DNA from: Beduini massiliensis
GTDB lineage: Bacteria > Bacillota_I > Bacilli_A > Erysipelotrichales > Coprobacillaceae
DNA: 64,000 nt
NCBI RefSeq assembly: GCF_000829905.1
Contig: NZ_CDPP01000002.1
Coordinates: forward strand, 62,001 to 126,000
Reading direction: 5' to 3'
A program made the translations under genes and the position numbers. This document shows, piece after piece, positions 1-6,673 of the stretch. Numbering within the stretch: position 1 is the stretch's first letter; each line of letters starts with the position of its first letter. The notes beneath the pieces were generated by a model. The model saw nothing but the letters and a program-made list of their open reading frames with translations. It made no database searches and was not told where the DNA came from.

Positions 1-580
1 GCTCATGAAAGTTCTTAATCTCATTATATAAATGGTGAATTCCCTTTTTGTAGTATTCTAAAACATTTTCCATAAAAAACAGCCAAACATAACTTGAACC
101 AATCGCATCCCCTGTAATGACCAGTTCTTCTTGAGCGTCAATATAAGCCATTGATCCGGGTGTATGCCCGGGTACTTCAACTGCCTTTAACTGTTTATCA
201 CCTAAATCAATAATATAGCCATCCTCAATAAATTGAAAATCAAATGTTTCTGATTGGTCATCCTTATCTTTTAACGGAAACAGAATGGTCTTGTCTTTAA
301 ATGCTCCCAGACCACCAACATGATCATAATGATTATGCGTAATAGCGACAATAATTTCCTTTCCTCCTGCCAACGTTTTAGCAATCCGGGTGAGTTCTTC
401 TTCATCGTCAGTGTGTGTATTCGCCGCATCAATCCATAATACTTTCTCGCTTCCGATAATACAATACATACTTGAAGGATTATTTATACGGTCTTCAATA
501 TGAAATATACGATCTTTTAATTTTTCCACCCGATACATCGAATACTCTATTATTTCTCCTTGCTTATTTGGGATATCCAT
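1..580 (-). CDS. Metallo-beta-lactamase-fold hydrolase, 3' part missing
   Basis: The gene starts at ATG 578-580 and runs off the left edge, so only about 193 residues are visible. The reading begins MDIPNKQGEIIEYSMY. The zinc-binding motif THNHYDHVGG (HxHxDH) is present, followed by the second metal histidine in PGHTPGSMAY and an aspartate in ITGDAIG, as expected of the MBL-fold hydrolase superfamily (glyoxalase II or arylsulfatase-like). A good AGGAGG Shine-Dalgarno overlaps the stop codon of the MATE gene, with 11 nt between the genes, so the two are cotranscribed. The substrate cannot be told from sequence. The family is secure; the exact function is not. Confidence 0.85.
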   Translation of the reverse strand, partial: MDIPNKQGEIIEYSMYRVEKLKDRIFHIEDRINNPSSMYCIIGSEKVLWIDAANTHTDDEEELTRIAKTLAGGKEIIVAITHNHYDHVGGLGAFKDKTILFPLKDKDDQSETFDFQFIEDGYIIDLGDKQLKAVEVPGHTPGSMAYIDAQEELVITGDAIGSSYVWLFFMENVLEYYKKGIHHLYNEIKNFHE

Positions 581-591
581 GTCAATTCCTC

Positions 592-1941
592 CTAATCAAC
601 GACACTGTTTAATTTTTTCTGCCATTTTCCTTTATAGTAATAGTAAGCCAATAAGGCACTGCATAAGATCCAGCCTAAAGGATAACTAAAGGCAACAAAG
701 TTGATGGAACTAAAGAATTGAGTTCCAAAGAATAAAGTAATTTGTCTAAAGACAACAAAACAAAACAGCATGATGACCATCGGCGCATTGGAATCTCCCG
801 CTCCGCGCAATGCTCCTGCATAAATTTGATTGAAGCAAATCGCAAAGTAGAATGGTGAGAACGTTCTTAAAAAGATATTTCCATACTTTAATACATCGGC
901 ATCCTGTGAGAAGATACTTAACACCTGATTCCCGAAAATATTCAATAAGATTGATAAGAAAATAGTGACACCAATCGAAATCATCAAAGAAGTTTTAGTT
1001 CCTTTTTTAGCACGGTCCACATCTTTTGCTCCCAGATTCTGACCAACAAATGTTGTGGAAGCCAAAGAGATACTTTGTACCGGTAAAATAACAAACTGGT
1101 CAATTTTCGTATAAGAACTCCATCCTGCCATTGCAGAAGAGCCAAATACATTGACATACCCTTGAACAAATATATTAGAGAATGCCGTAATCGATTGCTG
1201 CAATCCTGCCGGCAAGCCGATTTTCAACATTTTAGTAAACATATCTTTATGTAAACGCAGATCTTTTAAAATAATTTTATAGGCTTCTTTTGATTTCGCT
1301 AATAATGTGATAACCAAGATTGCGGATAATACCTGTGCTACTAAAGTTGCCCAAGCTACACCGGCAACACCCATATCAAACACAATAACAAATACTAGGT
1401 CCAATATTGTATTCACAATAGAAGAGAAAATCAAAAAATACAGTGGTCTTTTTGAATCTCCGATTGCTCTTAAAATAGCCGCTCCCATATTATAGACCAT
1501 CAAGCCTAAAATACCGGCAAAATAGATTTTTAAATAAAGTGATGAATTCGGCATAACATCAGCCGGTGTTTTCATGAAATTCAATAATGTCGGTGACAAT
1601 AAAATTCCTACAAATGTCATAATAACCCCTAAGATTAATGTCATCATGATCGATGTATGAACCGCATCATGCAGTTTTTTATGATCATTCGCTCCGTAAT
1701 ACTGCGAAATAACAACACTGGCTCCGGTAGATAACCCCATGAAAAAACCAACGAGCATATTAATGATAACGGTACATGACCCCACCGCTGCCAACGCTTC
1801 TTTTCCTACATAGTTCCCCACCACAATACTATCGACTGTATTATATAATTGCTGAAAAACATTTCCAATTAATAATGGAATTGAAAAATAAACGATCGAT
1901 TTCCAAATCGATCCTCTTGTCATTGTTTTACTCTCATCCAT
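592..1941 (-). CDS. MATE family efflux transporter
   Basis: A roughly 449-residue membrane protein with about twelve hydrophobic segments in two similar halves, and the MatE-type motif QQLYNTVDSIVVGNYVGKEA near the N terminus. These proteins export drugs or metabolites using a Na+ or H+ gradient. I place the start at ATG 1941 rather than the upstream ATG at 1962: GGGGGGAATAGG sits just before 1941, whereas 1962 has no ribosome-binding site and its extra residues (MGMGGIG) simply translate the G-rich Shine-Dalgarno. It is followed at 11 nt by the MBL-fold gene. Its promoter lies hard against the prophage attL site. The substrate is unknown. Confidence 0.9.
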   Translation of the reverse strand: MDESKTMTRGSIWKSIVYFSIPLLIGNVFQQLYNTVDSIVVGNYVGKEALAAVGSCTVIINMLVGFFMGLSTGASVVISQYYGANDHKKLHDAVHTSIMMTLILGVIMTFVGILLSPTLLNFMKTPADVMPNSSLYLKIYFAGILGLMVYNMGAAILRAIGDSKRPLYFLIFSSIVNTILDLVFVIVFDMGVAGVAWATLVAQVLSAILVITLLAKSKEAYKIILKDLRLHKDMFTKMLKIGLPAGLQQSITAFSNIFVQGYVNVFGSSAMAGWSSYTKIDQFVILPVQSISLASTTFVGQNLGAKDVDRAKKGTKTSLMISIGVTIFLSILLNIFGNQVLSIFSQDADVLKYGNIFLRTFSPFYFAICFNQIYAGALRGAGDSNAPMVIMLFCFVVFRQITLFFGTQFFSSINFVAFSYPLGWILCSALLAYYYYKGKWQKKLNSVVD

Positions 1942-1964
1942 TCCTATTCCCCCCATACCCATAT

Positions 1965-1993
1965 ATACTATACCTATTTTTTAGATTTCTCAA
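1965..1993 (-). promoter_or_regulatory. Probable promoter of the MATE operon
   Basis: On the minus strand TTGAGA (1988-1993) is followed at 15-17 bp by TATAGT (1967-1972) or TAGTAT (1965-1970). The -35 box ends only 4 bp from the attL core, so the promoter is kept after integration but everything upstream of -35 is now phage DNA. Inferred from consensus only. Confidence 0.5.
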
Positions 1994-1996
1994 TTA

Positions 1997-2013
1997 TTTT
2001 CGTTTATTGAAAT
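1997..2013. other. attL core site
   Basis: The 16 bp TTTCGTTTATTGAAAT (1998-2013) recurs exactly at 39858-39873. With the preceding base the right copy reads ATTTC-GTTTATT-GAAAT: two 5-bp inverted arms around a 7-bp centre, the layout of a tyrosine-recombinase crossover site (left copy TTTTC for the first arm). Similarity continues imperfectly for about 35 bp to the right of both copies. The assignment as attL is inferred from position at the edge of phage genes. Confidence 0.75.
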
Positions 2014-2102
2014 CTAATACATAATTTTTATGTGTTTTATACATAAAATAAGGCTTATTTTAATGTTTTTCATATAAATTAACCATATTTTTTACACAAA
2101 TA

Positions 2103-2121
2103 GGAGTAAATTGGGAGTAAA
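2103..2121 (+). repeat. Putative arm-type integrase sites, left arm
   Basis: Two direct copies of GGAGTAAA at 2103-2110 and 2114-2121, 11 bp apart, lie about 90 bp inside attL. A matching pair is found about 50 bp inside attR (39793-39810). Paired direct repeats in both phage arms suit binding by the integrase N-terminal arm-binding domain. Inference from position and repetition. Confidence 0.5.
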
Positions 2122-2147
2122 AAAGCTATCTAAATTTGATAGCTTTT
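2121..2147 (-). terminator. Intrinsic terminator
   Basis: A perfect 10-bp stem, AAAAGCTATC / GATAGCTTTT, with a 7-nt loop. On the minus strand it ends in a T-run, directly downstream of the zinc-ribbon gene ending at 2168, and it lies within the left phage arm. The A/T-rich stem could act in both directions. Confidence 0.75.
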
Positions 2148-2167
2148 CATGCTTAATAAAGGAGTAA

Positions 2168-2338
2168 TTATCTTTTAAACCCCTTTATAATTTTAGTCTT
2201 TCCATTTGGATAATGAATTGCGATCTGGCAGCAACCACATACCCGGCATTGATAATAATAGGCTTTACACTTCCCATTTTCTTCGTAGAACATATCATAC
2301 GTAGATACAATCTCTCCACATTTACACTTAAAAATCAT
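2168..2338 (-). CDS. Small zinc-ribbon protein (56 aa)
   Basis: A short ORF reading MIFKCKCGEIVSTYDMF and ending GKTKIIKGFKR. It has two cysteine knuckles (CKC near residue 5 and CRVCGCC near residue 31) that fit a zinc ribbon. The start is supported by AGGAGGTGCGAAA directly before ATG 2338. It is the last phage gene before attL on this strand and is followed by a strong hairpin terminator. Such tiny zinc-ribbon proteins are common in phage accessory regions; its job is unknown. Confidence 0.75.
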   Translation of the reverse strand: MIFKCKCGEIVSTYDMFYEENGKCKAYYYQCRVCGCCQIAIHYPNGKTKIIKGFKR

Positions 2339-2411
2339 TTTCGCACCTCCTAATATATAAAAACAATATTAATCTTAAACGTAGTATTTGTAAATGTGTT
2401 GGTGTGTATAA

Positions 2412-2443
2412 ACAAAAAAGCCTAAACCATTAAAGGCTTAGGC
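2412..2443 (-). terminator. Intrinsic terminator of the 82-aa gene
   Basis: GCCTAAACC (2420-2428) pairs with GGCTTAGGC (2435-2443) around a 6-nt loop. On the minus strand the stem is followed by TTTTTTG. The stop codon of the gene at 2422 lies inside the stem. Confidence 0.75.
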
Positions 2444-2670
2444 GATATCTTGTTAGTTCTATATTCTGTTAAAGTTTTATATACGTTGCTTAGATCCTCT
2501 GTAGTTATTATTCCTAATGTCACTGCAATAGTAAGCTGACCAAACACAATTCCCTCTGAATATTCTATTATTTCTGTATCCGTTGGATCTTCATGAATCG
2601 CCGGTACAAACCCACCTAAAGGTGAAATAATGTTAATCAGTATTATTTCTCTTAATTTTATATAATCCAT
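2422..2670 (-). CDS. Hypothetical small phage protein (82 aa)
   Basis: Eighty-two residues beginning MDYIKLREIILINIISPLGG. The second half is mildly acidic and looks helical, with the phrase TIAVTLGIITTEDLSNVYKTLTEY. GAGGGAG precedes ATG 2670 and a strong terminator follows the stop. It sits between the left-end zinc-ribbon gene and the divergently transcribed AbiF locus. I have a weak memory of similar proteins at phage left ends but know no function. Probably a real gene. Confidence 0.65.
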   Translation of the reverse strand: MDYIKLREIILINIISPLGGFVPAIHEDPTDTEIIEYSEGIVFGQLTIAVTLGIITTEDLSNVYKTLTEYRTNKISPKPLMV

Positions 2671-2814
2671 ATTTTCTCCCTCAATATACTAATAATTCTT
2701 TTAAACTATTATAGAGTATATTATAAGAAATTAAAATATGGTAATATCTACATTATTCAAATATCCTAAAACAATTTATAATGCTTCATAATGCATATTT
2801 ACAATTTTTTGTAC

Positions 2815-2820
2815 TATAAT
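2815..2820 (+). promoter_or_regulatory. -10 box of the first AbiF-associated RNA
   Basis: TATAAT at 2815-2820 lies 7 bp before the conserved RNA start TAGCGATAG. The -35 is poor (TGCATA at 2792-2797, 17-bp spacing). The position relative to the RNA supports the call more than the -35 does. Confidence 0.55.
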
Positions 2821-2825
2821 TTAAC

Positions 2826-2886
2826 TGTAGCGATAGGAAATTCTATGTGAACCTGTCTGCGCCTCCCATTAAAAATGGGAGTTTTT
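2826..2886 (+). ncRNA. AbiF-associated structured RNA, copy 1
   Basis: About 60 nt. A conserved 35-nt 5' part (2828-2862) is followed by a terminator hairpin, CTCCCATT (2863-2870) with AATGGGAG (2874-2881) and a T-run to 2886. The 5' part folds as GATAGG (2832-2837) paired with CCTGTC (2852-2857), including one G-U pair, enclosing the loop with TTCTATGTGAA. It matches copy 2 at 31 of 35 positions. Position upstream of an Abi_2-type gene fits the published abiF RNA motif (from memory). It probably restrains the AbiF protein. Confidence 0.75.
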
Positions 2887-2900
2887 ATTATAAATTTATA

Positions 2901-2932
2901 TTGACATTTCCTTAAACTAGATGTAGTATAAT
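2901..2932 (+). promoter_or_regulatory. Promoter of the second AbiF-associated RNA and abiF
   Basis: TTGACA at 2901-2906 with TATAAT at 2927-2932 (20-bp spacing) or TAGTAT at 2924-2929 (17 bp). It lies between the terminator of RNA copy 1 and the start of copy 2, so the second RNA has its own promoter. Read-through from it would also transcribe the Abi gene. Confidence 0.7.
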
Positions 2933-2939
2933 ATACAAG

Positions 2940-3003
2940 TTAGCGATAGAGAATTCTACGTGAACCTATCTGCGCATGAGGGCTCTCTATGAGAGCTCTT
3001 TTT
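2940..3003 (+). ncRNA. AbiF-associated structured RNA, copy 2
   Basis: The conserved 35 nt (2941-2975) repeats copy 1 with four substitutions, then has a different terminator stem: AGGGCTCTC (2979-2987) with GAGAGCTCT (2991-2999), and a T-run to 3003. The GATAG/CTATC stem is kept; the change of G to A at RNA position 28 turns the G-U pair of copy 1 into a Watson-Crick pair, which supports the fold. The terminator ends 8 nt before the abiF Shine-Dalgarno, so abiF is expressed only by read-through or from a promoter inside this stretch. Confidence 0.78.
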
Positions 3004-3025
3004 GTTTATTGGAGGAAATTTTATA

Positions 3026-3985
3026 ATGGCTAAACCTTTTAAAACAATTGATGAACAATGTACCCTTCTATGTTCTAGAAATTTAACATTTACTAAAACA
3101 GAAGATGCAAAACGTTTTCTTTTAACTAATAATTATTATAATGTAGTAAATTGTTATGGAAAATTTTTTATTGATCATGGTGATGTTTTTATCGATGGGA
3201 CTAACTTTAACGAACTTACATGTGTCCATTATTTCGATAAAGAAATTAAGAACATTTTATTCAAATATATTATTGAGATAGAAAAGCGGCTTAAATCAAT
3301 TATAGCTTATTATTTTTCCGAGGCACATCAAGGAGATCCTTATCCATATTTATACACCCATAATTTTAATAGCAATAATATATTAAAAGTAGCTCCATTA
3401 ATTTCATCGCTTTCAAATATCATCAAAAAGTATTCCACAGCGCTCACAAACAATTCCATAAAACACTATATACATGTACATAAAAGTGTACCACTTTGGA
3501 TTATCTGCAATTATATGTCATTTGGACAAATAGTACTATTTTATAAAAACATGAAGCGCCCAGAACAAAATAAAGTGGCAAAAGAATTTAGTGCAATATT
3601 AAATGAAAGTTTAGGAAGAAATGATATTAAATTACAAGTAAAGCACGTGATTTCATATTTAGATAATTTGTTAGAAATAAGAAATTTAGTTGCTCATAAT
3701 AATAAAGTGTTAGGATATAAGTGCAAACAAAATACACTTTATATTAAAGAATTACATTCAAATTATAATGCTAACCCTAATTCACCTCGACAAAGTGTGT
3801 TTGATATTTTTATAGTTATGCGTTGTTTCCTAGATAAGAACCAATACATAGAAATGCACAATACTGTGCATAAAAGAATAAAAAATTTAAAGAAAAATAT
3901 TAAGACAATTGATCCAGATAAAATTTTAGATTCCTTAGGTTTTAGTCAAATTTGGTATGATAACGGAAAAATACCACAAAAATAG
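3026..3985 (+). CDS. abiF: AbiF/Abi_2-family HEPN abortive-infection protein
   Basis: The protein has 319 residues from ATG 3026, chosen because GGAGG lies 10 nt upstream; the longer TTG frame starts inside an RNA terminator. It shows Abi_2 family features: an N-terminal FKTIDEQCTLL segment, the helix EIEKRLKSIIAYYFSE (about residues 84-99), PLWIICNYMSFGQIVLFY (about 156-173), and the HEPN RNase motif R-N-L-V-A-H at 219-224 (Rx4H). Members stop phage spread by RNA cleavage and shutdown of the host cell. It is encoded against the direction of the late phage genes, next to attL, behind two structured RNAs, as a cargo toxin-antitoxin-like unit. The role is from family knowledge; activity is not shown. 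Confidence 0.88.
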   Translation: MAKPFKTIDEQCTLLCSRNLTFTKTEDAKRFLLTNNYYNVVNCYGKFFIDHGDVFIDGTNFNELTCVHYFDKEIKNILFKYIIEIEKRLKSIIAYYFSEAHQGDPYPYLYTHNFNSNNILKVAPLISSLSNIIKKYSTALTNNSIKHYIHVHKSVPLWIICNYMSFGQIVLFYKNMKRPEQNKVAKEFSAILNESLGRNDIKLQVKHVISYLDNLLEIRNLVAHNNKVLGYKCKQNTLYIKELHSNYNANPNSPRQSVFDIFIVMRCFLDKNQYIEMHNTVHKRIKNLKKNIKTIDPDKILDSLGFSQIWYDNGKIPQK

Positions 3986-4020
3986 CCCTAAGTCCTTAAT
4001 TGGACCTAGGGTTTTATTTT
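3986..4020. terminator. Bidirectional terminator between abiF and the lysis end
   Basis: CCCTAAGTCC (3986-3995) pairs with GGACCTAGGG (4002-4011) with one mismatch, then TTTTATTTT. It ends the abiF transcript and, read on the minus strand, also lies right after the 60-aa ORF at the end of the phage late operon. Confidence 0.8.
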
Positions 4021-4201
4021 AGACATATTCTCTAATCTGATCAAGATAGATTTCATCTTCCCATACACCGCATCGAATAACATAAGTACGGTTTTTCTTT
4101 TCTATAATAAACACATCCTGTTGATAACACATTAATGGCAACGGGTGCCAGTATATTGTTTTTGCGTTGCTTACAAGCAATACTTTAGGTAAGTTTTCCA
4201 T
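4019..4201 (-). CDS. Hypothetical protein after the endolysin (60 aa)
   Basis: Sixty residues, MENLPKVLLVSNAKTIYW to the end DQIREYV. The ATG lies 3 nt after the endolysin stop and is preceded by AAGGGG within the endolysin 3' end, so it is translationally linked. It has no signal peptide or membrane segment and looks like a small beta-rich protein. It is the last gene of the late operon, before a bidirectional terminator. Function unknown; the tight spacing and ribosome-binding site support it being real. Confidence 0.55.
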   Translation of the reverse strand: MENLPKVLLVSNAKTIYWHPLPLMCYQQDVFIIEKKNRTYVIRCGVWEDEIYLDQIREYV

Positions 4202-4204
4202 ACT

Positions 4205-5251
4205 TTACCCCTTAATTACTAACGCTTGTCCCGGATAAATAGTATCTGATTCTAATCCGTTCCATAACATGATGTCTCGATATCTTGTAGGATCTCCCAA
4301 CAGTTGTGCTGCAATATCCCATAATGTATCACCGGATTTTACGATATATTGTTGATCCGAATTAGAAGTAGCTTCTTGAATATCACCGTCATTAACAAAA
4401 CACATACCATTATTAATTAAATATGGGTTATTAGTTCCCGGATAAATAGCGGTGATCGTTCCTTCTTTAATATCCGGAACTAAGGCTTCACCATTAGGCG
4501 GCCAACCAACTTTAGCGGTAGATGAACGATAACAACTTCCAAAATAAACGTATTCTCCAACACGGTGCTTTAATGGCTGTGGTGTAGGTGCTGGCATTGG
4601 TGCTGTTGGTTGATCTACGACATTATCTGTCACACCTGCGTATTTATCCCAAGCAGCTAAATCACCATAAAAAATATTGCAATCCAAGTTACCGCTATAT
4701 CCATCTAAGCGACCACTAGATGTAAATTGCCACATCGCATAAAACGACCAGTGGTTAACTTTTGGTTCTGTGCCAGCGCTGGTCATATCGTAATTATAAT
4801 CTGGCTCATAGTCCCTATACTTAGCTACCCATAAGCCATTACCATTAGCTACGACAGGTGACCAATCATATTGATTAACTACACTTTCAGACATATAAAT
4901 CATGGGCTTTACTCCTGTTTCTCTTTCGACCATTTTAAGCCATTCTAACGCCCATCTAATATCGGCGGTCTCTTCCTCCCAATCAAGGACAAGGACGGCT
5001 TTTCCAATATAGTCTCGGCATTGACTAATAAAATGTTTTGCTTCTTGTTCAGGTGTATTTTGACTATTATTTGCAAAGTGATATAGCCCCAATTTCTTTC
5101 CTTTATTTAGCACCTGTTGAGCGTGTTCATTAAAAAAAGGATTAATATAGTCTATTCCCTCTGTTGCCTTTACGATCGCAAAATCAAAGGCAATTTGGTT
5201 AAGGTAAAGATTACTTTGCCAACTTGAAATATCGATTCCATATAAACTCAT
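4205..5251 (-). CDS. Endolysin: GH25 lysozyme with wall-binding and LysM domains
   Basis: 348 residues. The N-terminal 200 form a GH25 (Chalaropsis-type) muramidase, with DISSWQ at the start and the acidic pair in VLVLDWEEE near residue 93. A proline-rich linker (about 205-225) leads to an SH3-like module containing CYRSSTAKVGWPPNGEALV (about 228-292) and a C-terminal LysM (YIVKSGDTLWDIAAQLLGD). It cuts the MurNAc-GlcNAc bond of peptidoglycan at lysis. No signal peptide is seen, so release depends on the adjacent holin gene, whose stop is 2 nt away. The SH3-like module is nearly the same as two repeats in a host lysozyme at 43362-44594. Confidence 0.95.
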   Translation of the reverse strand: MSLYGIDISSWQSNLYLNQIAFDFAIVKATEGIDYINPFFNEHAQQVLNKGKKLGLYHFANNSQNTPEQEAKHFISQCRDYIGKAVLVLDWEEETADIRWALEWLKMVERETGVKPMIYMSESVVNQYDWSPVVANGNGLWVAKYRDYEPDYNYDMTSAGTEPKVNHWSFYAMWQFTSSGRLDGYSGNLDCNIFYGDLAAWDKYAGVTDNVVDQPTAPMPAPTPQPLKHRVGEYVYFGSCYRSSTAKVGWPPNGEALVPDIKEGTITAIYPGTNNPYLINNGMCFVNDGDIQEATSNSDQQYIVKSGDTLWDIAAQLLGDPTRYRDIMLWNGLESDTIYPGQALVIKG

Positions 5252-5252
5252 A

Positions 5253-5549
5253 CTAGTTGCCCTCCTGATAGTCTAAGGCTTTTTTTATTTCATCGAATAC
5301 CGTATTGACAAAATCTTTAATCACAGTCACCGTGACAAAAGGCTTTATTAACACTGGTAATTTGGTACGAATATTTTGAATAACGAAATTTAACTTTTCT
5401 TCATTTTCTCCTTTGTTAAATAGCTCCTCAGCTTTAACAATATAATCAATCGCTAATCCTCTTAATGTTTTCTTTTTAATAGAATAGGTTAAACCACTTA
5501 CAGTTACTAACCCTATTACAATAATACTAATTAATGTTTGTTGGTCCAT
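5253..5549 (-). CDS. Phage holin, LLH-type
   Basis: 98 residues with one N-terminal membrane segment (LISIIVIGLVTVSGLTYSI, about 5-23) and a charged helical remainder with KAEELFNKGENEEKLNFVI. This pattern is typical of the holin family of Lactobacillus phage LL-H. It forms membrane lesions that free the endolysin. AAGGAGAAG precedes the ATG. It lies between a small membrane protein gene and the endolysin gene, the normal lysis-cassette place. Confidence 0.85.
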   Translation of the reverse strand: MDQQTLISIIVIGLVTVSGLTYSIKKKTLRGLAIDYIVKAEELFNKGENEEKLNFVIQNIRTKLPVLIKPFVTVTVIKDFVNTVFDEIKKALDYQEGN

Positions 5550-5563
5550 TTCTTTTCTTCTCC

Positions 5564-5887
5564 TTATTTAATCGGTAATTTTTTTATTTCTTCATCCATT
5601 TTCGTAATCATGCCGTTACCACCTAAATCGTGATAGGCTTCATACATCATCGTCCAATTTTGATAAGCGTAGCTTGGAATCTCCCCCAATTCTATATATT
5701 TATCATGGTACTGAATGAGCTGCACTCTTAACAAGCAGCAAATAGCTTCCTTAATGGCACTTTCTTTTGTGGTGTTCGCGTGCTTCCTATTTTCCCTAAG
5801 ACGTTTATTATCCTTATAGAGTTGTTGCACCATAAAGCTTAAAAGCCCAACCGTGAAGCTTACTGCACCCGTTATAAAATAGTTCAT
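5564..5887 (-). CDS. Small membrane protein of the lysis cassette
   Basis: 107 residues with one N-terminal membrane helix (YFITGAVSFTVGLLSFMV) and a soluble tail ending in LGGNGMITKMDEEIKKLPIK. Proteins with this shape and a GGNG-x-I-T end are frequent between the tail and holin genes of Firmicutes phages. It could be a second holin or a holin modulator. Transcribed with the holin 14 nt downstream. Function not proven. Confidence 0.75.
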   Translation of the reverse strand: MNYFITGAVSFTVGLLSFMVQQLYKDNKRLRENRKHANTTKESAIKEAICCLLRVQLIQYHDKYIELGEIPSYAYQNWTMMYEAYHDLGGNGMITKMDEEIKKLPIK

Positions 5888-5924
5888 CTACTTAGTTTCC
5901 CTTCTCTAAAATAAAAGGAGCAGC

Positions 5925-6050
5925 TTATTTAGCTAACTCCTCTGATCCTAAATCCAATAAGATTTTTCGCACTTTTTCTTTTAATGTTTTTGGTACTGCA
6001 TTAAATTCTAACTTTCCATCTAAAATGCGATATGCTAAAAATTCAGCCAT
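5925..6050 (-). CDS. Tiny phage protein, CD1375/XkdX-like (41 aa)
   Basis: Forty-one residues, MAEFLAYRILDGKLEFNAV to SEELAK, with the pattern of a very small conserved protein (A-x-L-I-x-G-K...VP...L...VK..L) found between tail fibre and holin genes in Clostridium and Bacillus phages. GGAGG overlaps the end of the gene before it (stop at 6054). Role unknown; similar proteins are annotated as CD1375 or XkdX family. Confidence 0.75.
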   Translation of the reverse strand: MAEFLAYRILDGKLEFNAVPKTLKEKVRKILLDLGSEELAK

Positions 6051-6053
6051 AGC

Positions 6054-6392
6054 TTATACCTCCTCTCCTAAGATAATTGTGATAAGTTCCTGCAAAGCAT
6101 TCCCTTGCCTTTCCTGTTCTTCTTTTATTTCCTGTAATGGGTCCTTCCCAAAGTCTAATGGTTTAAACACAAACTGATGATTTATATAACAATATTGATC
6201 TATTTCCCTTGCAAACTCTAAATAAGGTAATGGTAAATCTTTTCTTTTAAGTTTTACGATAATGTCCGTTTCCAAATAGTCGCAATCCATCGCAATAATT
6301 CGGCTATCCATATTTAATTGCAACACTACATCCAGTTCACCTTCATCGATTGGAATTGGATCATAGATTTCTTCCTCATTTATTAATTCCAT
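6054..6392 (-). CDS. Hypothetical tail-region protein (112 aa)
   Basis: 112 residues, acidic at the N terminus (NEEEIYDPIPIDEGELDVV) and with a C-terminal coiled coil (IKEEQERQGNALQELITIIL). AGGAGGAAT precedes the ATG. Its place after the collar fibre and before the CD1375-like gene matches XkdW-type or fibre-associated proteins, but no family is recognised with certainty. It is part of the late operon, with the stop just upstream of the next start. Confidence 0.75.
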   Translation of the reverse strand: MELINEEEIYDPIPIDEGELDVVLQLNMDSRIIAMDCDYLETDIIVKLKRKDLPLPYLEFAREIDQYCYINHQFVFKPLDFGKDPLQEIKEEQERQGNALQELITIILGEEV

Positions 6393-6402
6393 ATTATTCC
6401 TC

Positions 6403-6663
6403 CTATTCCGGCATTTGAATAAATTCTAAATTAGATGGCGCCACTCCTATTACTCTCTTTCCCTTTTCTAATCGGTGGACGGCTGCATCGGGTAATGTAG
6501 CTAAAAATTCAAAAATCCAATGTGCCTTTTTTTCTTCGGTATATTCTCCTAATACGGTTTCGTTGTGTTTTACAATATAGCTATTTTCAGTTTTTTCAAC
6601 TTCAATATTTCCGCATAAATTGACCACTATATCTCGCTTTTGATTTTGAATAAGAATAATCAT
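6403..6663 (-). CDS. Hypothetical phage protein (86 aa)
   Basis: 86 residues starting MIILIQNQKRDIVVNLCGNIEV, with a central LGEYTEEKKAHWIFEFL. This is the layout of a widespread small phage protein that begins with a beta-rich stretch and has a GEY...A..I...L helix. AGGAGGATTAAA precedes the ATG. It lies directly after the tail fibre gene. Function unknown. Confidence 0.75.
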   Translation of the reverse strand: MIILIQNQKRDIVVNLCGNIEVEKTENSYIVKHNETVLGEYTEEKKAHWIFEFLATLPDAAVHRLEKGKRVIGVAPSNLEFIQMPE

Positions 6664-6673
6664 TTTAATCCTC

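Noticed and set aside
2014-2100. tRNA or other gene target at attL
   Set aside because: No cloverleaf or gene 3' end is seen; integration is intergenic.
2828-2975. Two 35-bp repeats as a minimal CRISPR array
   Set aside because: Only two copies, each with its own promoter and terminator stem, and no cas genes. Tandem small RNAs explain them better.
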